DNA of 64,000 nucleotides from an uncultured Rothia sp. (GCA_946221065.1 CAMIIO010000002.1:124001-188000), one strand, 5' to 3'. Counted from the first letter of the stretch, positions 18,528-28,450 are shown. The notes: a model not told the origin generated them from the letters alone. Program-made: numbers and translations.

Positions 18528-18675
18528 CCAAACCCGGCACGTAATCCAGCTCCCTCTTGTTCCCATTCCCCGTGCGGGTGTCCATCGGCTAGACTTGTTA
18601 GGGTCTGAGCACACAAGTTAGCAAACATACTATGTACCGGCGGTGCATAGCCAACCTTCGAAAAGATGGCATTAA

Positions 18676-20406
18676 TTGGTTCGTCCTGACGGAAAACTCA
18701 CGCACGATCTTGACCCCACCGACCACGGGCCCAAAGACGAATGTGGCGTCTTTGGCGTGTGGGCACCTGGGGAAGACGTTGCCAAACTGACCTACTACGG
18801 CCTTTATGCTTTGCAGCACCGCGGCCAAGAATCTGCCGGTATTGCTACCAGCGATGGTAAGCGCATTAGCGTGTATAAGGATATGGGGCTGGTGTCCCAG
18901 GTTTTTGATGAGTCCACGCTGGCTCCCATGATTGGGCATATGGCGGTGGGGCACTGCCGTTATTCAACGACGGGCGCTTCACACTGGTCTAATGCACAGC
19001 CCACACTGGGTGATACCCCCTTTGGTACGTTGGCGCTGGCGCATAACGGCAATATCACTAATTCTGCGGATCTTTATGACCGCGTGTTGGAGCATAATGG
19101 CGGTAAGCCGCCGGTTCGCGGTGAGATTGCGCAGGGTAATACTACCGATACCGCACTGATTACTACCTTGTTGGATAATCCTGAGTTTGACTCGTTAGAA
19201 GATGCCGTTCTGGATTTGTTGCCTTCGTTGCAGGGCGCTTTCTGTTTGACGTTTATGGATGAGGACACTCTTTTTGCCGCTCGTGATCCGCAGGGTGTGC
19301 GCCCGCTCGTTTTGGGCCGACTGGAGCGCGGCTGGGTGGTTGCTTCGGAGACTGCTGCCCTGGATATTGTGGGTGCTTCCTTCGTGCGCGAGGTTGAGCC
19401 GGGCGAGATGATTATTATCGACAAGGACGGCGGTTTGCGTACCCGTCGTTTTGCCGAGGCTAAGCCTGCCGGTTGCGTTTTTGAGTACGTGTATTTGGCT
19501 CGTCCGGACACCACCATTAGCGGGCGCTCGGTGTATGAGTCTCGTGTGGAGATGGGTCGCCAGCTTGCACGTGAGCACAAGGTTGAAGCGGATCTGGTAA
19601 TGCCTACCCCCGAGTCCGGTACTCCGGCGGCGATTGGTTATGCGGAAGAGTCCGGTATTCCTTTTGGTAATGGTTTGGTGAAGAACGCCTATGTGGGACG
19701 AACGTTCATTCAGCCCTCGCAGACCATCCGCCAACTCGGCATCCGGCTCAAGCTCAACCCGTTGAAGTCTGTGGTTGAGGGCAAACGCCTGATCGTGATT
19801 GACGATTCGATTGTGCGCGGTAACACTCAGCGCGCCCTGGTTCGTATGCTCCGCGAGGCAGGTGCGGCGGAGGTTCACGTGCGTATTTCTTCCCCGCCCG
19901 TCAAGTGGCCCTGCTTCTACGGCATCGACTTTGCCTCCCGCTCCGAACTGATTGCTAACGGTCTTGCGGTGGAGGAAATCTGTAACTCGCTAGGTGCCGA
20001 TTCGCTGGGCTATATTTCCCAGGACGGCATGATTGAGGCAACATATCAGAAGCGTGAGAACCTCTGCACCGCGTGCTTTACCGGAAGCTACCCCATCCCG
20101 ATTCCCGAGCGCATTGGCAAGAACCTCTTTGATGTCAAGGACGGTTCGGCTGGACCACTATCTAGCTCTATCGCGGAAGTCACCGTGGAACGCCCGGTGG
20201 CTCAGCGTCCCGACGGCGCGCAAGCAGTATCTGTAGATACCCGCCCCGGCACCGACCTCCTGGAGAAGAAGATTGATGCCGTGCAAGCGGAGGAGGGCTT
20301 CGGTAGTTGCAATCCAGGCCCCGACGCCGAACTTGAGAACCTAGTATTACCCGAAGACAAGACTCCCGCCACCGAGAATAACAACGCCGAGAAGGACAAC
20401 TCATGA
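18676..20406 (+). CDS. purF: Amidophosphoribosyltransferase
   Basis: A 576-residue enzyme of the first step of purine synthesis, making phosphoribosylamine from PRPP and glutamine. From the TTG start the catalytic Cys is residue 23 (DECGVFGVW), so a propeptide is cut off. The glutaminase domain is followed by the PRPP-binding run VIDDSIVRGNTQRALV. A stop lies directly upstream in frame, and TTG at 18676 is the only usable start codon before the Cys. The C-terminal extension of about 80 residues is acidic. It overlaps purM by four bases (ATGA). Confidence 0.96.
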   Translation: MVRPDGKLTHDLDPTDHGPKDECGVFGVWAPGEDVAKLTYYGLYALQHRGQESAGIATSDGKRISVYKDMGLVSQVFDESTLAPMIGHMAVGHCRYSTTGASHWSNAQPTLGDTPFGTLALAHNGNITNSADLYDRVLEHNGGKPPVRGEIAQGNTTDTALITTLLDNPEFDSLEDAVLDLLPSLQGAFCLTFMDEDTLFAARDPQGVRPLVLGRLERGWVVASETAALDIVGASFVREVEPGEMIIIDKDGGLRTRRFAEAKPAGCVFEYVYLARPDTTISGRSVYESRVEMGRQLAREHKVEADLVMPTPESGTPAAIGYAEESGIPFGNGLVKNAYVGRTFIQPSQTIRQLGIRLKLNPLKSVVEGKRLIVIDDSIVRGNTQRALVRMLREAGAAEVHVRISSPPVKWPCFYGIDFASRSELIANGLAVEEICNSLGADSLGYISQDGMIEATYQKRENLCTACFTGSYPIPIPERIGKNLFDVKDGSAGPLSSSIAEVTVERPVAQRPDGAQAVSVDTRPGTDLLEKKIDAVQAEEGFGSCNPGPDAELENLVLPEDKTPATENNNAEKDNS

Positions 20407-21545
20407 GCGAAACCCAGAACACAGTAACCTACGCATCCGCCGGTGTAGACGTTGAGGCGGGTGACCGCGCGGTTGAGCTGATGAAGGACGCCGTGAAGGC
20501 AACCCATAACGCCGGCGTGGTCGGCGGAGTGGGCGGTTTTGCCGGCCTATTTGACCTCTCGGTACTCAAAGATTTTAAGAAGCCCTATTTGGCTACTTCC
20601 ACCGACGGCGTGGGCACCAAGGTTGCCATTGCGCAGGCTCTAGATATTCACCACACCATTGGGCATGACCTGGTGGGCATGGTGGTTGATGACATTGTGG
20701 TAACCGGCGCGCGTCCGCTGTTTATGACCGACTACATTGCTACCGGCAAGGTGGTTCCCGAGCGTATTGCGGATATTGTACGCGGTGTTGCCGAGGGCTG
20801 TTCGCTGGCTGGAACCGCGCTGGTGGGTGGCGAAACCGCCGAGCACCCCGGTTTGTTGGCTGAGGATGAGTACGACGTCGCAGGTGCCGCAACCGGCATC
20901 ATTGAAGCCGACGAGCTGTTGGGACCGGATCGCGTGCGCGAGGGCGATGTGCTGATCGCGATGGCGTCCTCCGGTATTCACTCGAACGGCTACTCGCTGG
21001 TGCGCAAGGTGATTAATGTGGCTGGTTGGGGCTTGGAGCGTCAGGTTGATGAGCTGGGCCGTACCCTGGGTGAGGAGCTCTTGGAGCCTACTCGTATTTA
21101 CACCGCGGACTGCCTAGATCTGATTGAGGCGTTCCCGGTCAATGGCGAGGACGGCAAGACCGGCTCCGGTATTCGTGGCTTCTCGCATGTGACCGGTGGC
21201 GGTTTGGCGGCTAACCTGGCGCGTGTGTTACCTCAGGGAACCGTTGGCCTGGTGGATCGTTCTACCTGGGAGATTCCGGCTATTTTCCGCCTGGTAGGTG
21301 AGTTGGGTTCGGTTCCGCAAGCCGATTTGGAGCGCACCTTGAATTTGGGTGTGGGTATGATCGCCGTCGTGGATTCTTCGGTGGCGGACGCCGCAGTGGC
21401 TCGGTTGAACGAGCGCGGCTTGCCGTCTTGGATTCTGGGTACGGTGGAGAAGGATAACGGTTCGCACGCCGATAACCCCGACTATGTGCAGGGTGCTAAG
21501 GGTGTGGATGGCGGCGCGGCAGTGCTGTTGAACCAGTACCGCTAA
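20403..21545 (+). CDS. purM: Phosphoribosylformylglycinamidine cyclo-ligase (AIR synthetase)
   Basis: A 380-residue enzyme that closes the imidazole ring of AIR with ATP. Family runs are TDGVGTKVAIAQ, GHDLVGMVVDDIVVTGARP, GGETAEHPG and GFSHVTGGGLAANL. The ATG overlaps the purF stop. It ends before a long hairpin with a T run. Confidence 0.96.
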   Translation: MSETQNTVTYASAGVDVEAGDRAVELMKDAVKATHNAGVVGGVGGFAGLFDLSVLKDFKKPYLATSTDGVGTKVAIAQALDIHHTIGHDLVGMVVDDIVVTGARPLFMTDYIATGKVVPERIADIVRGVAEGCSLAGTALVGGETAEHPGLLAEDEYDVAGAATGIIEADELLGPDRVREGDVLIAMASSGIHSNGYSLVRKVINVAGWGLERQVDELGRTLGEELLEPTRIYTADCLDLIEAFPVNGEDGKTGSGIRGFSHVTGGGLAANLARVLPQGTVGLVDRSTWEIPAIFRLVGELGSVPQADLERTLNLGVGMIAVVDSSVADAAVARLNERGLPSWILGTVEKDNGSHADNPDYVQGAKGVDGGAAVLLNQYR

Positions 21546-21553
21546 GTTTTTTG

Positions 21554-21618
21554 TGAAGGTGTCAATCGTGGCTGAGAATCTGCGGGTTTTCAGCCGTGAT
21601 TGGCACCTTCATGTTTTT
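21554..21618 (+). terminator. Long hairpin terminator after purM (D-like)
   Basis: TGAAGGTGTCAATC...GGCTGAGAAT pairs with ATTTTCAGCC...GATTGGCACCTTCA, and TTTTTT follows. The apex GGCTGAGAATC/TTTTCAGCC is shared with the hairpin at 25779. Confidence 0.85.
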
Positions 21619-21847
21619 TCGCGCTGCTGTTTCTGAGCAAATACCCAGCCTTTTTGTGCCGCGAAGCTCACCGGAATGAGCGTCAGCTCCACCAGGATTT
21701 TAGCCGTTAACAACGGTATGCCCGCGCCTGTGAACGCCTCAAGCAACCCGGTATTCACGCCCAATCACACCGACGGCCAGCACCGCATAGCGCTTCAATA
21801 CCGCCGTTGGCGATTTCGGTGTGCTCGGCTAGGTAGCGGTTGTATGC

Positions 21848-21985
21848 TTACCGGCTCCCTAGCCCGGCGGCGGCGAGGATTCCGAGCCCGCTGAAGAAAG
21901 CGGTGCGTCGGGTGGTTTTCTTTTGCCAGAACTTCTGGAGCTGGTCTGGGTTCTGCTCGGTGGGGTGCTGTTCGTTCGTGTTCAT
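21848..21985 (-). pseudogene. Remnant of a small exported or membrane protein
   Basis: The minus strand encodes MNTNEQHPTEQNPDQ, a basic stretch with RR, and a short hydrophobic segment (FFSGLGILAAAGLG) before a stop at 21848. The same frame continues as AYNRYLAEHTEIANGG before more stops. This looks like the 5' end of a decayed gene. The rest of 21619-22100 shows no intact frame. Identity unknown. Confidence 0.35.
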
Positions 21986-21988
21986 GTT

Positions 21989-22016
21989 TCCAGCATGAGG
22001 GTCTTTCCCATGCTGG
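21989..22016. promoter_or_regulatory. Inverted repeat upstream of the gene remnant
   Basis: CCAGCATG and CATGCTGG flank an 11-nt centre, three bases before the start of the decayed gene on the minus strand. It may be an old operator or leader hairpin. Confidence 0.4.
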
Positions 22017-22103
22017 GGTTATGGTAAACCTGTGCTGAGCCTATGCGGGATTATTCTTGTTTAGGCAGAGCCCCATTTGTCTAATGCCCAAGTTTTTAAA
22101 TAA

Positions 22104-22138
22104 AAAACAGCCCCTCGCCAACGGCAGGGGCTGTTTTA
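22104..22138 (-). terminator. Terminator after the DUF3073 gene
   Basis: AACAGCCCCT and AGGGGCTGTT pair around a short loop, with A and T runs on the two sides. Confidence 0.8.
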
Positions 22139-22167
22139 GTGAACGCAAAATGGAGAACTGACCGGGG

Positions 22168-22383
22168 TTAGTTCTCATCTACGTAATCATCGGAGTACTT
22201 TTTGAGGTACTCGGTGTAGTCATCTTCTTCCTCATACCGCGGGGAAGAAGTTGCGCTGGATGAATTTCTCTTTTTAGCGGCACTGAGCTCGCGTTCAAGC
22301 GCAGTGTAATCGGTCTCGGGGCTGTAGTACTTCATTTCCCGAGCCTGCCGTGTTGCTTTAGCCTTTTGACGGCCGCGCCCCAT
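22168..22383 (-). CDS. DUF3073 family protein
   Basis: A 71-residue basic-then-acidic small protein starting MGRGRQKAKATRQARE, with YYSPETDY in the middle and an acidic C terminus. This pattern is typical of DUF3073, found only in Actinobacteria. No biochemical function is known. It is transcribed alone. Confidence 0.9.
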   Translation of the reverse strand: MGRGRQKAKATRQAREMKYYSPETDYTALERELSAAKKRNSSSATSSPRYEEEDDYTEYLKKYSDDYVDEN

Positions 22384-22733
22384 GGCGTGACCCCCTCTTT
22401 ATCCATCGTGTCCGGTGGGCCAGGGTGCAGACGCACAGAAGCCATCTCGGAGTGCTTACAGTCTTTCGTTTCTTAAGGGTACATGTTTTTAGCGTTATAT
22501 GCAGACCGCACCTCCGCCTGTTCCAAAAAACGAAGAAGATTTATTCCATTTTTTACCCGGTGAGCGGTAAAAACCGTTCGTTTTGTAGCTTATATAACGC
22601 AATCGTTACGTTTTCCCGTGCGGTCAGGCAAACGCCGCGGCGTCGTCTTACCAAATGATACGACGACGCCGCGGTGAGAGTACCAGCCGCAACCAGGCTT
22701 ACTTGGATGGAGAGCACACCGAACAAATTATGG
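22384..22733. other. Intergenic region with one strong hairpin
   Basis: No convincing gene. CCGCGGCGTCGTC (22635-22647) pairs with GACGACGCCGCGG (22662-22674); on the minus strand it lies downstream of the AbiEi/DUF559 gene and palindrome B1, and may end its transcript. Confidence 0.5.
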
Positions 22734-22808
22734 CTAACGTACAGTTTTTTGTTCTTTAAGAACCTTTTTAGCGGGGAAAAAGGTTCTTAAAGAACATTTT
22801 TCGGTACC
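22734..22808 (-). repeat. Palindrome family B, copy 1
   Basis: A 75-bp element: inner arms TGTTCTTTAAGAACCTTTTT and AAAAAGGTTCTTAAAGAACA are perfect over 20 bp with loop AGCGGGG; the ends carry GTACAG and CGGTACC. It stops exactly at the stop codon of the AbiEi/DUF559 gene (22809). Confidence 0.95.
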
Positions 22809-23732
22809 TTATGCGTCCTCTACGGCCTCCACCGCCTGAGCAATTACTGCGCGCACGTACTCAGCCCTCTTCACCACCATGTTCCAGTCAAAACGCAGCA
22901 CCCGCCACCCAGCGTTCGTGAGCATTTTCTCTCTCTCCCGCTCCGCAATCAGCACTTCTTGGGTGGGTGCGTATTCGGTGTATTTGATTCTGCCGTCAAA
23001 CTCCACCACGATTTTCAGCTCGGGGAAAGCAAAGTCGGCAAAGAATCGCCGTCCTGCAACAATGATTTCGTATTGCTCACTAAAGGGCGGTAGCTTCTCG
23101 CTCAGTAGGATCAGCCGAAGTTGGGTTTCTCCAATGGAATCGGCAAAGCAACTCATGGTGGCCGCAACTTCTTGTGCGGATGTGGCGCCCCATCCTCGAG
23201 CTGTGTTCAGGGGTTCTTTCAGTTCCGGGTATGCTTCGGGACGACGTCGCAGGTAGGCATCTGCCAGGGGTAGGCTTTCGCGGAGTGGAAGGGCTCGGGC
23301 GCAGTCTACGATGGTTTGCTCCGGGGAGGTGAGCCGCATACCCCACTGGTGGAGCTCATAGTCCGTGGCTGTTCTAGGGTGTTTGACGACGCCGTGTGCG
23401 CTTCCCCGTGCAGAGCTGGGCGAGTAGATGTGGACTTTCTCAGGAAGCGTGAGGAGCGGTAGCCCGTGCAGGAGTGCGGCGGATTGGTGTGAGAATACGC
23501 TGTGTGGGGAGCGTTGAAACCACGCCGATATTTCTCCTAGGGCACGTACGCTGGGGTACGCTTCGTGCCAGAGCGCGGCGGAGCAGTACACGCCGGTGCG
23601 AATCTTGTGTAGCTCACCCCTACCAACGAGGGCATGGATTGTTTTCTCTTTGATTCCCTGTCGGAGGAGTTCTTTGCGGGAGGTGACGCTGGCGTGAAGT
23701 TGTTCCGGGGTGGTGTTTTTTCGCTGAGACAT
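22809..23732 (-). CDS. AbiEi-like winged-helix protein with DUF559 domain, second copy
   Basis: A 307-residue paralogue of the gene at 15586. It shows the N-terminal winged helix (SRKELLRQGIKEKTIHALV, IRTGVY), the middle SVFSHQSAALLHGLP, and the DUF559 nuclease-fold core FADFAFPELKIVVEFDG with GWRVLRFDWN. I chose ATG 23732; a GTG at 23762 is also in frame. It is bracketed by direct copies of palindrome B and preceded by element E. The stop codon touches palindrome B1. Function unknown; no toxin partner is adjacent. Confidence 0.85.
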   Translation of the reverse strand: MSQRKNTTPEQLHASVTSRKELLRQGIKEKTIHALVGRGELHKIRTGVYCSAALWHEAYPSVRALGEISAWFQRSPHSVFSHQSAALLHGLPLLTLPEKVHIYSPSSARGSAHGVVKHPRTATDYELHQWGMRLTSPEQTIVDCARALPLRESLPLADAYLRRRPEAYPELKEPLNTARGWGATSAQEVAATMSCFADSIGETQLRLILLSEKLPPFSEQYEIIVAGRRFFADFAFPELKIVVEFDGRIKYTEYAPTQEVLIAEREREKMLTNAGWRVLRFDWNMVVKRAEYVRAVIAQAVEAVEDA

Positions 23733-23765
23733 GGCTTTATGGTGCCTCAGCGGTGGGCACACGGA

Positions 23766-23850
23766 AAGAGGAAAGCGAAATCTATGGATAACTGTCCGCG
23801 AGTTTCCGCGGTTGTGGAGTTTTCCACAGGTGCTGGTTGGGCTTATTGGG
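23766..23850 (-). repeat. Element E, copy 2
   Basis: Reading the minus strand: GCCCAACCAGCACCTGTGG, AAAACT, then CCGCG and CGCGG around GAAACT, then AGTTATCCATAG (23793-23782), then TTTCGCTTTCCTCTT. It matches 60439-60522 nearly throughout. AGTTATCCATAG ends 49 nt before the ATG. Confidence 0.85.
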
Positions 23851-23861
23851 GTGGGCGAGAA

Positions 23862-23936
23862 CTAACGTACCGTTTTTTGTTCTTTAAGAACCTTTTTAGC
23901 GGGGAAAAAGGTTCTTAAAGAACATTTTTCGGTAAC
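23862..23936 (-). repeat. Palindrome family B, copy 2
   Basis: Same orientation as copy 1, differing at two bases (GTACCG for GTACAG, GGTAAC for GGTACC). It starts 130 nt upstream of the AbiEi/DUF559 start and ends 38 nt past the stop of the sirtuin gene. Confidence 0.95.
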
Positions 23937-23974
23937 TTCTTCGGATATCGCCCTCCCCAGCCCTGCCCTCGCCC

Positions 23975-24940
23975 CTAGATCAACTGTGCCAGCGCCGTCG
24001 CGACGTCGGTACGCCACAGAAAGCTGGCGCGGGTGTCGGCTCGTCCGGGTCCGCCGTTGATAACGCCCAGCTTTTGCCCGCGCTTAGTGGCATCCAGCGC
24101 CAGCTTGTACCCGCTCATTACCGCCACGGAGCTTCCCACAATCAGGAGTGACTGGGCTTCTTGTTGCATTCGCGCCACCGCTTCTTTGCGTTCGCGCGGT
24201 ACGTTTTCACCAAAGTACACGACGTCGGGCTTCAGCCGGGTAGAGCCGCACTCCAGGCAGCCCACCATGCGGAAGTCGCGGATAAATTGTTCGCTCAGAT
24301 CGACGTCGCCGTCGGGGTTTACCTGCAAATTGGCGCCTTCGAGCCGTTGCAGGTAGCCGGGATTCATGCGGTCAATGCGCGTGTCCATGGCGGCACGATC
24401 CTCTAGCGCCCCGCACATCAAGCAGATTACCCTGTCCAGATCCCCGTGCAATGCCACCATGTTCTGCGATCCTGCCCGCTGGTGAAGCCCGTCCACGTTC
24501 TGCGTAACCAGCCCTGCCAGGTGTCCCCGCTCTTCAAGTTTTGCCAGTAGGTAGTGGGCGGCGTTGGGTTCGGCACGGCGCATGTGCCGCCACCCCACAA
24601 AGGAACGCGCCCAGTAGCGTTGCCGGGCGCCGTCGTCGTAACGAAATTCTTGAAAGGTCATGGGTCGGTGGTTCTTGAGCGAACCGCGCGGGCCGCGGTA
24701 GTCGGGAATGCCGGACGCCGTAGATACTCCTGCGCCGGTCAGCACGAGCACCCCACCCTCGGCAAGCATGCCCGCAATCCCCTCGCGGGCAAACTCGGCG
24801 GGGTGTGGTTGCGCGGTTTCGCTCACCACGCGCTCGATGGATCGGATGGCGGAGCGGTGAGCGATAGCAATGTCGGGGCGGGTAATACTCTCTTGATCGG
24901 TGACGTAGCTGGAAGCGCGGGAGGATGATTCAAAGTTCAC
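23975..24940 (-). CDS. SIR2-family NAD-dependent protein deacylase
   Basis: A 321-residue sirtuin. It has the NAD motif GAGVSTASGIPDYRG, the catalytic-site run TQNVDGLHQRAGS with HG (VALHGDLD), and two Cys pairs for zinc (CLMCG and CLECGS). It removes acyl groups from lysines in the cytoplasm. From the GTG start the N terminus is about 55 residues longer than the core, so a later start is possible. Confidence 0.92.
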   Translation of the reverse strand: MNFESSSRASSYVTDQESITRPDIAIAHRSAIRSIERVVSETAQPHPAEFAREGIAGMLAEGGVLVLTGAGVSTASGIPDYRGPRGSLKNHRPMTFQEFRYDDGARQRYWARSFVGWRHMRRAEPNAAHYLLAKLEERGHLAGLVTQNVDGLHQRAGSQNMVALHGDLDRVICLMCGALEDRAAMDTRIDRMNPGYLQRLEGANLQVNPDGDVDLSEQFIRDFRMVGCLECGSTRLKPDVVYFGENVPRERKEAVARMQQEAQSLLIVGSSVAVMSGYKLALDATKRGQKLGVINGGPGRADTRASFLWRTDVATALAQLI

Positions 24941-25026
24941 TCCCCCATTATCTCAGGCAGGATGATCTCAGGTGAAGCAACCTCTACTCTAGAATCTGTA
25001 CAGACAGCACGGGTAAGGTATGAGCC

Positions 25027-25767
25027 ATGATGAAAATTGCAGTAGCCGGCGCAACGGGCGCCATTGGAAAAGTCATTGTTGAGAAGGCACGAGAAGCCGG
25101 GCACGACGTCGTGGAGATGAGCCGCGCCCAGGGCGTTGAGCTGCTGGAGGGCACGGGCATTGAGGAAGCGCTCGCGGGCGTGGACGCGGTGATTGACGCT
25201 TCGCAGGTGGGTAACCCTATGGCTGAGGATCCGATAACCCCGATTTTGCGCGGGACAAAGAATCTTTTGGACGCCGCGCAGGCGCAGAACGTTCACCGCG
25301 TGGTAATGCTTTCGATTAACGGTGTGGAGAAGCCGCAATTGCAGGAGTTCCCGTTCTATGAGGCTCGTTTTGAGCAGGAGGAGCTGGTGCTGAAAGCGAA
25401 CCACAATAACGTGGTGGTGCGGAGTGTGCAGTGGTTTGAGTTTGCGCTGAACCCTGCCGGTTGTGAGGAGTCCGCCTCTGAGGTGAAGGTGCAGAACTGG
25501 GATATTCAGCCTGCCGCGATGGATTCGGTGGCGCAGTTTATGGTAGAGGCCGCCGAGGGTAAGCACGGTGAGGGTCTGCTGACGGTTGCCGGTGGCGATC
25601 GACTGAGCTTGCCGGAACTCACTCAGCGCGTGATGGATTCTCGTGGCGATACCCGCACGGTTGTTACCGTCGATCCGGTTCTGCCGGCGCTGGGCGATGG
25701 CAGTTTACACGCCCCCGGTAACGCGCATATTTTGAAGCCCACGTTGCAACAGTGGCTCAATAGCTGA
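25027..25767 (+). CDS. NAD(P)-binding Rossmann-fold protein (NmrA/SDR type)
   Basis: A 246-residue protein with the dinucleotide motif AVAGATGAIGKVIVEKA at the N terminus and the layout of atypical short-chain dehydrogenases (NmrA-like). No catalytic YxxxK is clear. It may be a redox sensor or a reductase. The ATG follows AAGG. It is a single gene between the divergent sirtuin gene and the convergent clpB. Confidence 0.78.
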   Translation: MMKIAVAGATGAIGKVIVEKAREAGHDVVEMSRAQGVELLEGTGIEEALAGVDAVIDASQVGNPMAEDPITPILRGTKNLLDAAQAQNVHRVVMLSINGVEKPQLQEFPFYEARFEQEELVLKANHNNVVVRSVQWFEFALNPAGCEESASEVKVQNWDIQPAAMDSVAQFMVEAAEGKHGEGLLTVAGGDRLSLPELTQRVMDSRGDTRTVVTVDPVLPALGDGSLHAPGNAHILKPTLQQWLNS

Positions 25768-25778
25768 GCGTTAACACA

Positions 25779-25840
25779 CGTTGAGGTGGCAAAGATGGCT
25801 GAGAATCGCAAGATTTTCAGCCATCTTTGTCACCTCAACG
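25779..25840. terminator. Palindrome D1, bidirectional terminator
   Basis: A 62-bp near-perfect palindrome between convergent genes. Base arms CGTTGAGGTG and CACCTCAACG, apex GGCTGAGAATC and TTTTCAGCC. The base sequence recurs at 48217 and 49218. Confidence 0.85.
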
Positions 25841-25855
25841 CGGGTGAGAGTGGGG

Positions 25856-28450
25856 TTACTCGGCAGTCAGCGAGAGTCCGTCTACCGTGACGTCCGGGTT
25901 CACGTCCACGCGCACGGTGTCGCCGTCGTGAATGGTGCCGGCGAGGATTCCCTTGGCAAGACGGTCGCCAACTTCGGTTTGTACCAGTCGGCGGAGCGGG
26001 CGGGCACCGAACGCCGGGTCGTAGCCGTTCAGTCCCAACCACTCGGAAGCGGCGGGCGAAACGTTCAGCGTAATGCGGCGCGGTTCCAGGCGCTTTGCCA
26101 TAGAGGCAATCTGCAGATCCACAATGCGGCTGAGTTCCTGGACCGAGAGCGGGTCAAACATGATGATGTCGTCGAGCCGGTTCAAGAATTCGGGCTTGAA
26201 CGAGGTGTTCACGATGTTCATGACCGCCTGCTTCTTGGCGTCATCATCTAGCTCCTGGCCCACCAGGAATTGTGAGCCCAGGTTAGAGGTCAGGATGAGG
26301 ATGACGTTGCGGAAGTCCACGGTGCGCCCTTGGCCGTCGGTGAGGCGTCCGTCGTCGAGTACCTGGAGCAGGATGTCAAAGACGTCCGGGTGAGCCTTCT
26401 CCACCTCATCGAGCAGTACCACCGAGTAGGGGCGGCGTCGCACGGCTTCGGTGAGCTGTCCGCCTTCGTCGTAGCCCACGTATCCGGGAGGGGCACCGAC
26501 TAGGCGAGAGACGCTGTGCTTCTCGCCGTACTCGCTCATGTCGATGCGTACCAGGGCGCGCTCGTCGTCGAATTGGAATTCGGCGAGGGATTTGGCGAGC
26601 TCGGTTTTACCGACGCCGGTGGGGCCGAGGAAGAGGAACGAGCCGATGGGTCGTTCGGGGTCTGAGATTCCGGCGCGGGAGCGGCGCACGGAGTCGGCGA
26701 CGGCGGTGACGGCGTTACGCTGGCCAATCAGTCGCTTGCCGATTTCTTCTTCCATGTGGAGCAGTTTCTCTGACTCGCCCTGCAACATGCGTCCGGCGGG
26801 AATCCCCGTCCAGGCGGAGATGACTTCGGCAATATCGTCCGCGGTGACTTCTTCGGACACCATCGCTTCCTGTTTGCCGGCTGTTTCTTCTGCCTTTTGG
26901 GCGTCGTGCAGTTCGGCTTCGAGGGCGGGAATTTCACCGTAGAGAATCCGGGAGGCGTCCGCGAGGTTTCCTTCGCGCTGTGCCATTTCTGCCTGCGAGC
27001 GCAGTTCATCGATCTTGTTCTTGATCTCGCCTACGCGGTTGAGTCCGGCTTTTTCGGCTTCCCACCGGGCGTTGAGCGCGTCGAGTTCTTCGCGTTTGTC
27101 TGCCATTTCGGCGCGGAGGTTTTCGAGGCGTTCGACGGAGGCGGGGTCAGTCTCGTTTTGGAGGGCGAGTTCTTCCATGGTGAGCCGGTCGACTTGTCGG
27201 CGGAGCATGTCGATTTCTTCGGGTGCGGAGTCGATTTCCATGCGGAGTCGGCTGGCGGCTTCGTCGATGAGGTCGATGGCTTTGTCGGGTAGCTGGCGCG
27301 AAGGGATGTACCTGTTGGAGAGCGAGGCGGCGGCAACCAGGGCGGAGTCCGCGATGGCTACTTTGTGGTGCGCTTCGTAGCGTTCTTTGAGTCCGCGCAG
27401 AATGCCGATGGTGTCTTCCACGGAGGGCTCGCCCACGTACACCTGTTGGAAGCGGCGTTCGAGGGCGGCGTCTTTTTCGATGTTTTCGCGGTATTCGTTG
27501 AGGGTGGTGGCGCCGATGAGTCGGAGTTCACCGCGGGCAAGCATGGGTTTGAGCATGTTGCCGGCGTCCATGGATCCTTCGGACGCACCCGCGCCGACGA
27601 CGGTGTGGATTTCGTCGATGAAGGTGATGATTTGACCTTCGGATTGTTTGATTTCGTCCAGCACTGCTTTGAGGCGTTCTTCAAATTCACCGCGGTATTT
27701 TGCGCCCGCCACCATGGAGCCGAGGTCTAGTGAGATGAGGGTTTTTCCGCGGAGGGATTCGGGGACGTCTCCGGAGACCATGCGCTGCGCGAGTCCTTCG
27801 ACGACGGCGGTTTTACCCACGCCGGGTTCGCCGATGAGTACGGGGTTGTTTTTGGTGCGGCGTGAGAGCACCTGGATGACGCGGCGGATTTCGGAGTCGC
27901 GGCCGATGACGGGGTCGAGTTTTCCGGAGCGGGCTACCTCGGTGAGGTCGGTGCCGTATTTTTCGAGCGCCTGGAAGGTGCCTTCTGGGTCGGGGGTGTC
28001 CACGGTGCGTCCTCCTCGAACGGTGGGGATGGTTTCTGCGATGAGTTGTGCGGTTGCGCCGTTGTCTGTGAGTGCGCGGGCGGCGTCGTCGTCTCCTTCG
28101 GCGATGCCGAGCAGGATCATTTCGGTGGAGACAAAGCTGTCCCCAAATTCTTGTGCCTTGGTTTGGGCGGTTTGTATTACCCGCAGTGCGCCACGGCTAA
28201 ATTGTGCCTGGCTCACGGATGTCCCGGAGGTTTTGGGAAGTTTGGCGATGGCGTTTGAGGCGGCTACGGAGACTGCCTCAACGTCGATTCCTGCGGTTTT
28301 GAGTACGGCTACTGCCACGCTTTCGCGCTGATCCATGAGTGCTTTGAGCAGGTGCGCCGATTCGATGGCGGGGTTTCCTGCGGTTTGGGCGTTCATGTTG
28401 GCGCTGTTGAGGATGTCTTGGCTTTTGGTGGTGAATTTTGGTTGGTTCAT
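25856..28450 (-). CDS. clpB: ATP-dependent chaperone ClpB
   Basis: An 864-residue AAA+ disaggregase that works with DnaK on aggregated proteins in the cytoplasm. It has the N domain, a first ATPase module with GEPGVGKT, a coiled-coil middle domain (about residues 400-530), and a second module with [16 protein letters not shown]. Length is normal. A perfect HspR operator (HAIR) lies at its promoter, so it should be derepressed by heat or unfolded protein. Confidence 0.97.
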   Translation of the reverse strand: MNQPKFTTKSQDILNSANMNAQTAGNPAIESAHLLKALMDQRESVAVAVLKTAGIDVEAVSVAASNAIAKLPKTSGTSVSQAQFSRGALRVIQTAQTKAQEFGDSFVSTEMILLGIAEGDDDAARALTDNGATAQLIAETIPTVRGGRTVDTPDPEGTFQALEKYGTDLTEVARSGKLDPVIGRDSEIRRVIQVLSRRTKNNPVLIGEPGVGKTAVVEGLAQRMVSGDVPESLRGKTLISLDLGSMVAGAKYRGEFEERLKAVLDEIKQSEGQIITFIDEIHTVVGAGASEGSMDAGNMLKPMLARGELRLIGATTLNEYRENIEKDAALERRFQQVYVGEPSVEDTIGILRGLKERYEAHHKVAIADSALVAAASLSNRYIPSRQLPDKAIDLIDEAASRLRMEIDSAPEEIDMLRRQVDRLTMEELALQNETDPASVERLENLRAEMADKREELDALNARWEAEKAGLNRVGEIKNKIDELRSQAEMAQREGNLADASRILYGEIPALEAELHDAQKAEETAGKQEAMVSEEVTADDIAEVISAWTGIPAGRMLQGESEKLLHMEEEIGKRLIGQRNAVTAVADSVRRSRAGISDPERPIGSFLFLGPTGVGKTELAKSLAEFQFDDERALVRIDMSEYGEKHSVSRLVGAPPGYVGYDEGGQLTEAVRRRPYSVVLLDEVEKAHPDVFDILLQVLDDGRLTDGQGRTVDFRNVILILTSNLGSQFLVGQELDDDAKKQAVMNIVNTSFKPEFLNRLDDIIMFDPLSVQELSRIVDLQIASMAKRLEPRRITLNVSPAASEWLGLNGYDPAFGARPLRRLVQTEVGDRLAKGILAGTIHDGDTVRVDVNPDVTVDGLSLTAE

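Noticed and set aside
22425..22658. 77-codon frame upstream of the DUF3073 gene
   Set aside because: Composition is that of AT-rich noncoding DNA, without ribosome site or family similarity, and it crosses a strong hairpin.
15586..23732. AbiE type IV toxin-antitoxin pair
   Set aside because: Only AbiEi-like proteins are present; no AbiEii nucleotidyltransferase toxin is encoded next to any of them, and the DUF559 domain is not part of classical AbiEi.
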